NCBI RefSeq assembly: GCF_000003815.2
Contig: NC_049984.1
Coordinates: 23,839,805-23,903,804 of the forward strand
DNA: 64,000 nucleotides
Origin: Branchiostoma floridae
Taxonomy: Eukaryota; Chordata; Leptocardii; Amphioxiformes; Branchiostomatidae
Reading direction: 5' to 3'
The position numbers and the translations under genes are program-made. Below are positions 1 to 11,807 of this stretch, piece after piece (position 1 is the stretch's first letter; each line of letters starts with the position of its first letter). The notes beneath the pieces are model-generated. The model saw nothing but the letters and a program-made list of their open reading frames with translations, searched no databases and had not been told where the DNA came from.

Positions 1-21
1 CGGTATACAGCACTGATTCTA

Positions 22-256
22 AGCCCCCCTTTCACTAGACGGCGATCGCTCTCACCGCGACCTAAATAGGATAAGTGTAACCTATTATTTCACACTAGGT
101 ATATCATACAACGTAAAAGTATGACTGAGAGAACAACAAAACACACAAGATTTAAACAAAAATCTTCTCTTTTCTATACAATTCGTTGAGCGATCTATCA
201 AATTTTAGGTCGCAGAGAGAGCGGGGTGAGAGCGCCATCCTAGTAAAAAGGGGTTA
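22..256. mobile_element. MITE-like inverted-repeat element
   Basis: The left arm (CCCCCTTTCACTAGACGGCG and onward, ending near GCGACCT) is matched in reverse complement by AGGTCGC...GAGAGCGCCATCC...AAAAAGGGG near 207-254. The interior resembles the interior of the TTAAGGTGGTATCTCACTGC-ended elements found later. No ORF of note. Confidence 0.55.
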
Positions 257-1097
257 GAAACGTAACAATGACAGTAGGAAGAAAGACCATATCGCTACAA
301 AAATGTACTAGTAAACCCAGTGAAATATATCTAGGGTAATACAGCACTGATCTAAAACACTGTGTGAGAGTTTCTTGCCGACATTGAACACGGGACAACA
401 ACATACTACCCCTGCACTATATAGTTGTCCCGCGCGCTTCAAGAGACGATTGAGAGTGAGAGAAAGAAGTCGTTATGGGGTGAAAAATTGCAGCTCCCAA
501 TAAAATCTGAAGGCTTGCACTCTCCTCTGGGACAAGTGCACAAGGTGTGGTAACTTGCACTTCCACCGCGCCGCGTCGGCGCCAACGGTTTTCTCGGGGC
601 TTATATTTCGCTGCTTTCGCGCCTTTCCACGATCGCGTTGCCCCTAGGCCGGATTCAAGAGACTACAGCAAAAGATATTCAACGCCAACATTTCGTCCCC
701 CCCGGGGGATCTACCCCGATGTAATAAATGCCCTATTTTTCAAACATAAGAAGAGACTAATTCTACACCCTTTCTAGAAATGACCGTCCCTGTTTAAAGT
801 GGGTGGGTTTTGGAGGATGAATGTGCCATTAATAAAAGGCGGCGGCACGAAAAGGTGGTAAGAACGAAGGCTATACTCCCCCTAAATGACGATTAAAGTC
901 GTCTGGGACACTTCCTACAGTAGCCGCAAGGCGCTAACGTGCCAATAACTCCTGGCTATAATATAAAACTTTTAGTCGCATATTTCCGACGCCATTGGAA
1001 CAGCCCTCATTTTGTCATGGGAAGTCTGGGAACAGGTAGAGTTGGGGAAACTTTTATCTACAGATTCGTGTAACAGTGAAGGCAGTGCAGTTGAACT
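257..1097. other. Gene-free stretch
   Basis: Short open frames occur but lack splice context, motifs or similarity I recognise. Nothing else seen. Confidence 0.5.
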
Positions 1098-1105
1098 GTC
1101 TGTAC

Positions 1106-1537
1106 TAGGGTTGGGTATCGGTACAGCGTACCGGTACAAAACCGTTTTTTCTTGTTGGACCGGTCCAGAAAAACCGGACCTGAAAAAATTACGTGGACCG
1201 GATGTTGGACCGATTAGAAAATTAACATGTTATTTTATCAGGCATTCACACGTTTTAGCGCTTGCAGGTGGAAGAAAATAACAAGAGTGAAGTAGAGTAG
1301 AGTTTATAGTCATTTCTACCAAGTTTTACAGTCAATCGTACATGTGCAGTTAGCGTTGTAGGATTTTAAGAGGCCAGCGTAAGTCTAATACTCCACCAAA
1401 CATATTTCTTTGTAGTGAAATGGACCATTGGTATGAGTCATACTGAATCAGGTCCAGGTTCAGGTACGGACCTGGACCTGATCCTCTGGACCTGAATCGG
1501 ACCTGGACCTGAATCTTCTGTACCGTACCCAGCCCTA
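1106..1537. mobile_element. hAT-like MITE, copy 1
   Basis: Begins TAGGGTTGGGTATCGGTAC and ends GTACCCAGCCCTA. It is flanked on both sides by the 8-bp duplication GTCTGTAC (1098-1105 and 1538-1545). TIRs of this kind with an 8-bp target duplication fit the hAT superfamily. The interior has no transposase, so the element is non-autonomous. Four relatives lie at 6937, 31164, 38168 and 56551. Confidence 0.85.
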
Positions 1538-1545
1538 GTCTGTAC

Positions 1546-2842
1546 TAAAAGGGTTTCTTTTGGTGTCCGGCATGCATATGATAAAAAAACACATTTGCTA
1601 ATGAATGGAATAAAATACAAACCGGGCGTTCCACTGCAGTACCGTAACAAGCTGCAAGGGGGTCAAAATAAAGACATACTCGCATACACAGTGTGACACA
1701 TACCAGATTTCAAAACAATCCATACAGGCTTTCTCGAGTCATATTGTCCACCCACACACACATCCACACATCCACATCCACACATACAAATGAAATTAAA
1801 TGAAACACACATCACAATACTTCACAAACATGTTAACAGGTGTCACGACTTCATTTTCTTTATTATCTGTTTCACCTGCTTTATCTTTTTCAAAGACTTG
1901 AAACAGAGAAAAATGTGCATTTTTTGTTCAAGATATGAATGTTGACTTTAGTTCATGTCTTAATTTTTTGTAACATCCAAAGTAAAAGAACAATTTACGT
2001 CAATTTGTTGTATCACGTTATTGGGGCGTGCTGGGACATTTTATCATCCTTGTATGTCCCTATCATCGTAGGTCATCGTACGATTTTGATGTCGTAGGAT
2101 GTTTAAGTTTGGTCACATACGTCGTGCGATCGCTATACGATCGCCATACGACAGCAAACTGGGCCTTGCTATTGTCTTGCAAAATTCAGTCCTTTTTTTT
2201 AAAATATGTAACTGAAATGACCGCCGACAAAGATCTAAAACACAGCCGAATCGTGCACGACATACGCACGATTATCTCAAGAATGTCCTCAATTTGTGAT
2301 CGTGCGACAATCGTACGGCGATCGTGATCGGGTCTTATCGCTCAAGCATGTTATGATATCATATATCCCGTGGAATACGAGTCCACAAATTCTTTATTCA
2401 TTCCTAACGCACCCTCTAGAGCCCAGTTCTTGAACTGCAGCTACTAACAGCAACGTTATATAAAGTGTCACTTATCATTTCTACATACTTCACAATAATA
2501 TATATCACTCGATTTAAAGAGCCTTTAGTTAATGCTAATAGACATTTCCAGTTTGATCTGTCTGCTGCGAATAGCGGGCTTATGTCTGGATGCAAGGCCT
2601 GGATTGTTCTGGAGGTCAGAGGTCACCACGCACCCGTCACTGCGTTAGGTTTGGGGCTCAACTCTAAAGACTTTCCGTCTCGTAAAAAGGGGAAGTGTCA
2701 CCTTGTAAGGATGCCCAGTGACACGTCTCCGAACCATCCCCCGGACAGGCTATACGTCTTGTATGTAGGACATGTGAAAGTACTTGTTGTAGCCGAATGT
2801 TTAAGTCGGGAAATCTTTGCCCATCACTCATAAGGGCGACCG
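1546..2842. other. Gene-free stretch with palindrome-rich segment
   Basis: Holds a short CA/CCACA-rich run (about 1745-1790). At about 2040-2335 many short self-complementary strings (GCGATCGC, CGATCG, CGTACG) suggest a decayed inverted-repeat element. No gene recognised. Confidence 0.45.
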
Positions 2843-3357
2843 TAAGGCCACATCAAGTAAATCTTATGGATGACATCAGCGCGTTCATTAATTTTGCCTG
2901 ATTTCAGAAAAAAAAGCAATAATTTTTTGTCTCTTCGGGGATGGTCAGATAGACCAAAATAGACAAACAGGGTGTTTTGTAGCCTAATAATCATACTTGT
3001 AGAAGTGGCACTAGGGAGCTGACTATAGTTGCAGAAGTGAAACTTGTTGGATAGTTGTAAAAGTAACACCAATATGGAAGCCATGAATGAGTTGAAAGCT
3101 TGGCAAGTGACACCTTTATACCACACTAGTATCACTTTTACTATATTTTGTACACTAGTTCACTTCTTGAATACATAAATAAATGCCTTGTTAGTTGTGA
3201 TGCCACGTTTTGTCACTTCAAATCTTGTTACAACGTTTATGGTGTCTGTTTTGAAAATTTAGCCATCTTGTTTTTTTTTTACCCGTCTTGTTTTTTTCTC
3301 CTCATTTTTGCACTCTACATAGGATGTCATCCATAAAATTTACTTGCTGTGGCCTAA
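2843..3357. mobile_element. MITE, GGCCACAGCAAGTAAATT family
   Basis: Left end AAGGCCACATCAAGTAAATC...ATGGATGACATC and right end GGATGTCATCCATAAAATTT...TTGCTGTGGCC are reverse complements. About 515 bp with no coding capacity. The best-populated family here: others near 6362, 9378, 13757, 31881 and 46133, plus single ends near 22896 and 28515. Confidence 0.75.
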
Positions 3358-3699
3358 AGTGAGACTTCTATCTGAAATGTAGAAAAAGGTGCAATACGTG
3401 AATCATAAATGCCATCTACTGTGCCAGAAACACGCATATATGGAAATACACGTGAGGATTGTTTTGCTACAGGAATTAGTTTTTTTTTTTGTCTGTGTGT
3501 GTTACTTCGGAACTGCGAAGTCAACAACTAAGAACGTGTTTTTTTTTAAATGTAAATACTCGCAAATTTAATTTCAACAACGAACGTCTTACCCCTAGCA
3601 AGCTGTATTTGTTTTTCCTGCATTGAGAACTTCTGATGAAGCATCATGAGAAAAGAGCAAATTACCCGCTGCGGATGTATCACAGGTTACCTGACGGAA
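3358..3699. other. Gene-free stretch
   Basis: AT-rich with T homopolymers. Nothing recognised. Confidence 0.4.
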
Positions 3700-4200
3700 A
3701 AAGGTACACTAGCGTTACAAAAAAAAAAAAACGTTAACGTTTTACTTCTTCTCTTTCCGCTAATAAAAGGACGTTGGCCGCTGCTGATATAGGTTACCCC
3801 ACGGATAAAGCGTTACACAACAAAACGTCAACGTTTTACAACTTCTCTCTCTGCTATGTAGGTACATGGGAAGGCAAAAAAAGATGGCTTCACCATACAG
3901 AATTGCCCGCCGCAGTGCCAGGGTACCCCACGGATAAAGGTGCACTAGCGTTACACAACAAAACGTCAGTATTTCACTACTCCCACTACTGTGTAAGTAA
4001 GAACTTGGGGAAGTCGTAGGAAGGCAAAAAAGATGGCCTCTCCATACGAAATTGCCCGCTCCGAATATAGGTTACCCCACGGACAAAGGTGCACAACAAA
4101 CGTCAAAGTTTTACAACTTCTCTCTCTGCTATATACGGACGTGGGAAGGCAAAAAAGATGGCCTCCCCATACAGAATTGCCCCGCTGCGGGCCACGATTG
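3700..4200. repeat. Imperfect tandem array, unit about 130 bp
   Basis: The string GATATAGGTTACCCCACGGA followed by TAAAG...TTACACAACAAAACGTC, a TTTTACAACTTCTCTCTCTG segment and GGAAGGCAAAAAAGATGGC recurs about three to four times (near 3785, 3840-3930, 3960-4065, 4100-4180). The core matches ends of the ACGGATATAGGTTACC elements elsewhere, so this is probably an amplified element end. Confidence 0.6.
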
Positions 4201-4570
4201 TATCGGAGTCGACTTGAGGCACGCCGGGTCCCATTACGGCCCGCTGACACGCCCAGAGGTTGTAATTAAGTGCAAGGGGGTCAGCATCATGTGTATGTAG
4301 TACATGCGCATGCCCGCCAGACAAGAACTACTATCGGGATGCCCTGTCCATAGTTTGCCGTCAATTTGCCATGTCAGGGTCCTCTGCAAACGACTTGTTT
4401 CGAGAGGCCATTCGGGGGTTGGTTGAAAGCGTTCTTACCGTACGAGTTACTGTTTCAAAGAGCTAGCTTTTAGACTAGATATATTCTATAGTTTTCTACA
4501 GTATTTGTTTGTTCCCTTTCATGTTCAGTTATCTGCAAGAATTTGCAATAAACTATTATAGTATGCCTTT

Positions 4571-4806
4571 ATACCCCCGTCACATTTGGCGAAAATCGAT
4601 CGGACGACGATTCTGCGGCAATCGCCCGAGACTCACTTGTAATAATAACTTTATTGCACAACAATTGTACAAGTTGCAAAGTATGGCTTAAATGTGAAAG
4701 GAACGGTTTTCAGGTAAAAAAAATACGGGCAACTCTCTGATGATCTTAAATTTGGCCGATCTTCCATCGATACGCCCGAAGATCGTGGATAATGTGACAG
4801 GGGTAT
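4571..4806. mobile_element. MITE, ATACCCCTGTCACATT family, copy 1
   Basis: Starts ATACCCCCGTCACATTTGGC with GAAAATCGATCGGACGACGA just inside, and ends GTGGATAATGTGACAGGGGT plus AT. The inner GGCCGATCTTCCATCGATAC segment is shared with copies at 37466, 46361 and 59709, some in the opposite orientation. Confidence 0.75.
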
Positions 4807-5664
4807 TAGAGATCCCCCAATACTTTTCTGAAACAAAAATTATGTAAAGGAATATTATAATTTGAATAGAATAGAGGACGCATGCCATTTTGTAATCGAA
4901 TGTAGATTGTATAGCGAAGAGAGAAATGATCTGTATATTAAAGCTTGTACAAAACCAATTTTCCTATCTCCTACACTTGGAAATAATGAATAGAAATTAA
5001 TATTTTAATGCAACTAGACAAACCTTCCATGCGTAAAACATACTTGCTCTCTTATGATCTCTTTACTACTTGATCCAAAAAGCGATGAAACTTTGAATCT
5101 ATCTAATTAATTATATGAACTTGCAAATAAACTTATTACTCATAAATTTATATGTTTTATTCTGTATCTGTTAACAGTTTGTGTTCAACACATTTTGTTG
5201 TGACTTGTACTTAGCCCAGTGTGGCAAAATGTGCAAAAAAATGTCTTTATTCGTTCATTCATTAATTCAGAAAAGGTGGGATCTTTCGTCTTCCACTGTC
5301 TTCGAAAAAGGAGTCGAATCCAATAAAAAAAACAGGATCTAGAGTTAGCTTTTACTAGTTTTAGACTAGAGTAGACACCTGTGATATTGTTTTTACACTG
5401 TTTGAATCTCTCCTGTTACCTGCAATTAGCCCACGGGCAAGAATTTGCAAGGAACTTTATTACGATAAAAGAGACAATAGCTTTATGTAAGTCATTTCTC
5501 GGTGGTATATTTCATGTTCATTTTTACTATGCTATCAAAGCTATGCTATGATGTACGTAATGTCATTCTCTATGTGTGTGTTTTTTTTTTTTCAATTTCG
5601 GCACAGTTGAATAGTGCCTACTGGGCCCACCTGTCTGAAAGGTTTGAGCGGGAAAGGGGAGTTA
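4807..5664. other. Gene-free stretch
   Basis: AT-rich unique-looking DNA. No exon, RNA gene or element recognised. Confidence 0.4.
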
Positions 5665-6240
5665 TGAGAGGCGTTCAATAAGTAATAACTCTGACCCACT
5701 TCCATGTTGTCTGATCTAAATGGAATTTTGCATGTGTAATGCTTCATATCTCTATAGTTTATGTTGCAAAAATGAGCTCTGAACTAATTGTGGTTTCTGA
5801 TTTACTGTTGTTTGAACTGAGTAAGGTGTGAAATGGACCAGGTGTGAAATGGAGCCAGTTGAGTGTCGCACAGTGATCCGGTTTTTGTATTTGAAAGGAC
5901 GCACACCAAAGGTGACTTTTGATGAAATGAAAGAAACTTATGGTGATGATGCCCCATATGACCTTGTAAAACGCTGGCATCCTGAATTCAAACATGGCCG
6001 GAAGTCTGTGGAAACAGCTCCCAGACCTGGTCGTCCCTCTTCTGCCATTGATCAGGCATCTGTTGGAGGACCAACCTGGGGTGTCCTACAAAAACGGAGT
6101 CCAGAGCTGCATCAAACGATGGGAGAAATGCATAACTCTGGGTGGTACCTGTGAAGAGAAAGACTAATAACTGTGCCAAGTTTCATTAATATCCTGCTAT
6201 GGAAAATGAGTCAGAGTTATTGCTTATTGAACGCCCCTCG
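5665..6240 (+). mobile_element. Mariner-type element, internally deleted
   Basis: 576 bp with terminal inverted repeats (TGAGAGGCGTTCAATAAGTA / TTGCTTATTGAACGCCCCTC) and TA on both sides (5663-5664 and 6241-6242), the mariner target site. Inside is a remnant frame (about 5849-6050, +). It has the N-terminal helix-turn-helix region of mariner/SETMAR transposases: a MEPVECRTVIRFLYLKG-type start, then DLVKRW and GRKSVETAPRPGRPSS. The catalytic DDD domain is absent, so the copy cannot be autonomous. Confidence 0.88.
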
Positions 6241-6361
6241 TACACTAAATGGATCAAGGCAGAAATGTTTGTGACAGAAACTTTTCGTTTTGTCTTCCCC
6301 ACGCCAATTCCCTTGCTAACATATCCAAGTGCTACATTTACGTACTATAAATTGTACAGTA

Positions 6362-6885
6362 TTAGGCCACAGCAAGTAATTTCTATGGACGACATCCTTC
6401 GTAGACGGCAAAAATAATGAGATAGGGCGAGAAAAAAAACAAGATGGGGAAAAAACAAAAAGATAGCTAAATTTTCAAAATAGACACCATAAACGTTGTA
6501 ACAAGAATTCAAGTGACAAAACATGGCAAAACAGACGACAAATAATTCATTCCTGTAGTGAAGTGAACTATAGTGTAGTTAAATTGACACTAGTGTGGTA
6601 GACTGGTATCACTTACCAAGTTGGCAACTACACTCATGACTTCCAAAGTAATACCACCTTTGCAACTTTCCAATCGCAACTAGTATCACTTCTACAACTG
6701 CAGTGATGGCCACCTTACTTTTATACGGAGTTATTAGGCTACAGCACAACATAACGTTTTGGTACTTTCTCGTCATGTTGACCATCTCCGAAGAAGAAAA
6801 AAATCTCTTTTTGTTATTCTGAAATCTGGCAAAAATTAATGAGTGAACGGATGTCATCCATAAAATTTACGTGCTGTGGCCTTAT
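6362..6885. mobile_element. MITE, GGCCACAGCAAGTAAATT family
   Basis: TAGGCCACAGCAAGTAATTT at the left and GGATGTCATCCATAAAATTT...GTGCTGTGGCCTTA at the right form the inverted ends. Interior is shared with the copy at 2843. Confidence 0.75.
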
Positions 6886-6936
6886 GGTGTGTTGAAGGCA
6901 ACTGTCATGGCGAAGATGCATGCAAATAGTTACAAG

Positions 6937-7370
6937 TAGGGCTGGGTATCGGTACAGCGTACCGGTACAAAACCGGTCTTTCTTATTGAACCGGTCCAGA
7001 AAAACCGGACCTGAAAAAATTAGGTGGACCGAATGTTGGACCGATTAGAAATTTAACAGATTATTTTATCAGACATTCACATGTTCTGGCGCTTGCAGGT
7101 GGAAGAAAATAACAAGAGTGAAGTAGAGTAGAGTTTTTAGTAATTTCTACCAAGTTTTACAGCCAATCGTACAGGTACAGTTAGCGTTGTAGGATTTTAT
7201 AACGCAAGCGTAAGTCTAATACTCCACCAAACAGATTTCTTTGTAGTGAAATTGACCATTGGTACGAGTCATAACTGCATCAGGTCCAGGTTCAGGTCCG
7301 GACCTGGACCTAATCCTTTGGACCTGAACCGGACCTGGACCTGAATTTTCTGTACCGGTACCCACCCCTA
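6937..7370. mobile_element. hAT-like MITE, copy 2
   Basis: TAGGGCTGGGTATCGGTACA to GTACCCACCCCTA, flanked by the exact 8-bp duplication GTTACAAG (6929-6936, 7371-7378). Highly similar to copy 1 throughout. Confidence 0.88.
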
Positions 7371-7575
7371 GTTACAAGGCAATACATGACAACACACAGA
7401 TCTGATCTTTTAACATTAGATGCATATTTGTCAAGAAGTGCTACTTGTACGTATCCGGACGGTAGATATGGTTAGATCAGGGACAGTTGATCACACCAGC
7501 ACTGCCGAAAGCGACTGTTCTGTCCGTCTGTATAGCACCATTGCCCAGTTGCTAGTAGCTATAGGTGGTTGTCCG

Positions 7576-7820
7576 TTAAGATGGTATATCTCACTGAACT
7601 TGGGGCACTGGTGCGGCACTGCGGGGTTCAAAAGATTACGCATTTCAGAGATGAAGAACGGATTTTCGTACGTCTTGTGTATTTTGTTGTCTTGTACATC
7701 TACATATTACGCAAGATCTTAATTATAAAAAAAATGGCGAAAATAACATAACATTGCCGCAGTGAATGAACCCCGCAGTGCCGCACCGGTGCCCCAAGCG
7801 CAGTGAGACGCCATATTTAA
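7576..7820. mobile_element. MITE, TTAAGGTGGTATCTCACTGC family
   Basis: TTAAGATGGTATATCTCACT...GTGCGGCACTGCGGGGTTC at the left is mirrored by CCCCGCAGTGCCGCACCGGT...CAGTGAGACGCC at the right. Relatives at 51420, 55082, 55378, 60609 and 60841. Confidence 0.7.
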
Positions 7821-8930
7821 GGCGCCAGATTTTCCATTAACTGTATAGTATGTGAACTATCGCGAACTCAAAACCACCGCATACACTTCTCCGTACCACG
7901 TAATTGAATCCCCGCGCACTTCTAAAAACACGTTTGCGGTAACCTATCACCTCTATAGCATAGTGCATGTCAGGTTTAATTTTGGGATGCGAGCTTAATA
8001 TTATATAATATAATAATATTGTCCTCTTGTTTTAGTCGCCATTCAACAACTAGAAAAGTATCTTTAGATATTCGTGTCTTGAGAAATCTTTGACATCATT
8101 GACTTAGTTCTCTCTACTCCTTATGCAAAACTAAAGGTAAAAGGTAAATGTAGTCCCGAAGCCTAACTGTTTTGGGGCTATAACTTATATAGGGGCAGTG
8201 GGCTGTTATGCACGGTGTATAGGGCACGGTATTGGAAGGCTTAGCCCGACCCTCTCTTTCCACCGCCTTTTACCTCCTCAACCGAAATCGGGTACCCATT
8301 TTTACACCTGGGTTAAGTGAGTAAAGTCGCGTCTATGCAGCTTGAGTCCGGTTAAATATCTGGTGAAAACTATGCTATTTTGACAAAGTTCTTCGTTTTC
8401 AGTGTCTTCGATTTTGAAGATTTTGAAGTGAAATATACGCACGCTCAGTCTTACTTGCAATGCTATTTAAAATCGCTACGTGGCGCTAATGAGAGATGCC
8501 TGCAGCTATGCGTCACATTCCTGCTCGTCCCAATAAAGATCACGTATCGTTCATCAGCCTGCAATGCAGAAACAAGCCCGGGGCAAAGTCACCATTCGGT
8601 ACGTCCATATCAACTGTATTATTCTGACTTTACTGTCTAAAGAACGCACTGGAACGGACGTCAATTTTTTACGAATGTTTTACTCGTTCTAGAGAGCAAA
8701 AAACAACTATAGGACTGACGCAACAAGGATAGTGTTATACATAAGCAACATTGGAGATGCTATATGCAAATAAGGCGTTGCCTGTATAAATGTTTATATT
8801 TGCATCTTGAACAAACCCTTTAGCTAGCTTAAGACTAACCCGAAATACTCGTAGTAGCTCCACAAAACCTAGACCTTGTATCGACTATTATTGATATCTT
8901 TGACGAAAGTATCATTTAATGCGCTGTCAG
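7821..8930. other. Gene-free stretch with SINE-like fragment
   Basis: About 8120-8345 resembles the body of the tRNA-derived SINE-like repeats elsewhere in the window (AAGGTAAATGTAGTCCCGAA...CACCTGGGTTAAGTGAGTAAA). The rest shows nothing recognisable. Confidence 0.4.
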
Positions 8931-9119
8931 TAGCAGGCTATCTGGGGGCTTTTTCGGCTCATAATACACTTAATTTTGCTGGCCGTTTCTTTTTGTACTG
9001 GATCGGTGATTGTCGGCCAATGAATCAGCGAAGGCCGGCAATCAGCGACCCAGTACAAAAAGAAATGGCCAGCAAAAGTGTATTATGAGCCGAAAAAAAG
9101 GCCCTCAGAAAGCCTGCTA
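8931..9119. repeat. Near-perfect 190-bp hairpin
   Basis: The left half (TAGCAGGCTATCTGGGGGCT, then TCGGCTCATAATACACTTAA and onward) pairs along its full length with the right half, ending CCTCAGAAAGCCTGCTA. Only a few bases around 9022-9030 stay unpaired. This is a MITE reduced to little more than its arms, or a fold-back element. Confidence 0.8.
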
Positions 9120-9377
9120 TGGAGGCTATAGTCAGTCATGGAATAGAAAAAATGAATAGATGGATTTCGATAGCTCAACATAAATCTTTAGATATTATAT
9201 TTTCATTTGCTTTATTTTTATTTCATGCTGTCATTCCCGTACCTCCGTGCAAAAATTTCAAGTATCTTTCAGATCGTTCAAACGAAATTGAGGCGATGTC
9301 GCTCTGATAATAGACAGTGTGTGTAAATAAGTGTTGCAATGAGCTAACAGCTCCGAAACTTACTATTTATAGAAGTT

Positions 9378-9900
9378 GGGCCACGGCAAGTAAAGTTTAT
9401 GGATGACATCCGCGCGCTCATTAATTTTCGTCCGATTTCAGAAAAAACAAGAATGTTTTCCTCTTCTTCAGGGATGGTCAGATAGACCAAAATTAGTAAA
9501 TAGGTTGTGTTGTAAGCTAATAATTGTACGTAGAAGTGACATGAGAGAAGTAGCATTGACTGCAGTTGTAGAAGTGAAACTTGCTGGACATAACGAAAGC
9601 TGTAAGAGTGGCACTAATATGGAAGCCACTAGTGTAGTTGCCAACTTGGTAGTTTATATCAGACTACCACACTAATGTCACTTTTATCATGATACAAAGT
9701 GCACTTCTTGGATAAAAGACTTGCTGGCTGTGATGCCACATTTTGTCAGTTCAATTCTTGTCACAATTCTTTTGTATGTTGTCTATTTTGAAAATTTACC
9801 AGCTTGTTTTTTTAATCCATCTTGTTTATTTTCGCGCTATCTCATTATTTTTGCATTTTGCAGTGAATGTCCTCCATATAATTTACTTGCTGTGGCCCTA
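9378..9900. mobile_element. MITE, GGCCACAGCAAGTAAATT family
   Basis: GGGCCACGGCAAGTAAAGTT...ATGACATCCGCGC at the left and GAATGTCCTCCATATAATTT...CTTGCTGTGGCCC at the right. Degenerate copy without coding capacity. Confidence 0.7.
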
Positions 9901-10009
9901 GGGATTATATTACAAGTGTATTGATGTTGGACAGTGTGTAAATAAGTGTTACCATGATCTAACACCCCAGAAACTCACTATTTATAGAAATTGGGAGTGA
10001 TGTTACAGT

Positions 10010-10640
10010 GCAGTGAAGACAGGTGCAGGCACATGTATTTACCTTTGCCAGAATGGCTAAGGTTATGTTTTCGGTTTGGTGGTGTGGTTCTCCCCGTTTG
10101 TGAGCAGCATAACTCGAGAGGACTTCGATGGATGCAGCTGATATTTGGTGGGTGGGTAGGGGTGTGGAAGACGAAGGTCGAGTTCGATAATGGGCCCCCT
10201 AGCGGCTTGCTAAGGTACTGCAGCAGGACCTGCATGCTTGATATCTCGCGTTCCGGACATGCTGCGGTCGTGATTTTTGAGCGTTAGGGAGCCCTTAAAG
10301 CAGGGAGTGATTGCTGCGAGTTTGGGCCCCCTAGTGGCTTTCATGGAAGTGCAGGCGCCGGTTTAATTGCAAACTTTTGTCTGCGGACAGCATAACTCGA
10401 GAAGACTTCGACGGATGCAGCTGGTATTTGGTGGGTGGGTAGGGGTCTGGGAAACGAAGGGGGAGTTCGATAATGGGCCCCCTAGCGGCTTCCCTTGGTA
10501 CTGCAGCGCAACTTCCGGGTGTGTTTTTCCATCTTCTGAACATGGTATGGCCACGAGTTTTGGGTGTTAGATAGCTGTTGTGCTCAGGAGTTAGTGACAT
10601 AAGTTCGGGCCCCCTAGCGGCTAGTGTAGGGATAGCAGGG
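10010..10640. repeat. Interspersed repeat, GGGCCCCCTAGCGGCTT units
   Basis: Two direct copies (about 10085-10215 and 10385-10500) share AGCATAACTCGAGA, GACTTCGA, ATTTGGTGGGTGGGTAGGGG and AATGGGCCCCCTAGCGGCTT. A third partial copy lies near 10605. The same unit recurs at 11808-12000 and in fragments near 29500 and 59650-60100 (reverse). Class unknown; possibly a non-LTR element tail. Confidence 0.6.
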
Positions 10641-10955
10641 GCATTCTTGTCGAAAACTTCTGAAGCAGTACAACCCCACTCCACCTTAGCAGCTGTCAGC
10701 ACAGTTGAGGGGTTCCTGGTCCATGAATTGGACTGGCCTATGATCAGTCAGTACTGTGAGCAACCTGATATTTCAGAGGTGTAAAGGTCAGACCTTGCAA
10801 ATGTGTTAGTTGACCCTTAGGCCATATGATCAACTTGGCAAGCCAAAATGATGGGCTTATGTACATAACAACAGTCTTAGTCTGTATTCTTCTCCTTCCT
10901 TTGAGTTTGAGAGGTAGGTACACTGTCATCTCTCTTTTCACTACATGGTCTCAAT

Positions 10956-11215
10956 TTGAGCTGTCCTTGCAGTAGTCTTTTAAAAGCCATTTTCAGTCTC
11001 AAAGCCTTCATGCATTCAAGTCTGTCTCCAAAGAGTCAGCTTGAACTATGTAGAACATGTATCTTACCTTTTATATCATATGGTTGTGAGATTTGGGGCA
11101 GAGCTAATTCAGAAGACAATTGCCCAGCAGAAATTACACGGAGGTGATTTTGTGGAAAATCTTTTGGGTGTACATAGAGATACAAGGAACATGAGGTAGT
11201 AGAGCAGAGCTTGGG
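10956..11215 (+). pseudogene. Non-LTR reverse transcriptase remnant
   Basis: A short frame reads SKSQ-type text followed by LELCRTCILPFISYGCEIWG. That is the conserved block near the end of LINE reverse transcriptases (vLP-l-YG-EiWg). About 30 nt later, after a frame change, another frame gives NLLGVHRDTRN, which fits the next block (..LGVhk.t.n). The frame break and short length show a dead fragment. LINE clade not assigned. Confidence 0.6.
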
Positions 11216-11807
11216 ACATTGTTCCCAATTGACTTACATATATTTAATGTACAGTCAAGTTGTGGCTACGCTTCAAACATTCGGACTTTTCAACACATCC
11301 CCTATTGTGAGTAGGCGTGTTATCACTCTGTCATCAAATTGAATATGAACTGATGAACAGCTGTAAGGAATTCAGGTTACAAGGCGTAAGGGAAATTTGA
11401 AACAATATCGGTTACTTTTTTCTATCGGTTACTGTCTGAATTCACAGTTAGACAATAAGTACATAATGTACATTGTTAAAAATGTGGTTGAAAGATATAT
11501 ATATCCAGACATGTTTTCATTGACTGTCTACAAAAAAGTAAAGAAGGGATTCTCCAGGGAATATTATATAAAATTTTCTAGATAAATATGTGGTATGGTG
11601 GGCTTTGTGCAGATTTAGAAGTAGTGCCTACCCCCTTGCAATTGTGACAGGGTGGTGGAAATGGTACTTGTTTCTCGATGCTTTAAGCTTGAGGGTGACT
11701 TCTGAACAGTTTCATACAACTAAAATGCACATTTGTGGAGTTATGGTTTTAGAGCTGAGGGGTTGCCGCACAAACCTGGATAATAGACTAAAACCACTGC
11801 GACAATT

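Noticed and set aside
1012-1281. Frame ending in KLRGPDVGPIRKLTCYF-like text seen at several loci
   Set aside because: It overlaps and runs into the hAT-like MITE; recurrence reflects element copies, not a gene family.
3700-4200. CRISPR-like array
   Set aside because: Units are about 130 bp, imperfect and without spacer structure, in a eukaryotic repeat context.
5828-6154. Host gene of SETMAR type
   Set aside because: The frame is enclosed by TA-flanked mariner inverted repeats and stops before any catalytic or SET domain.
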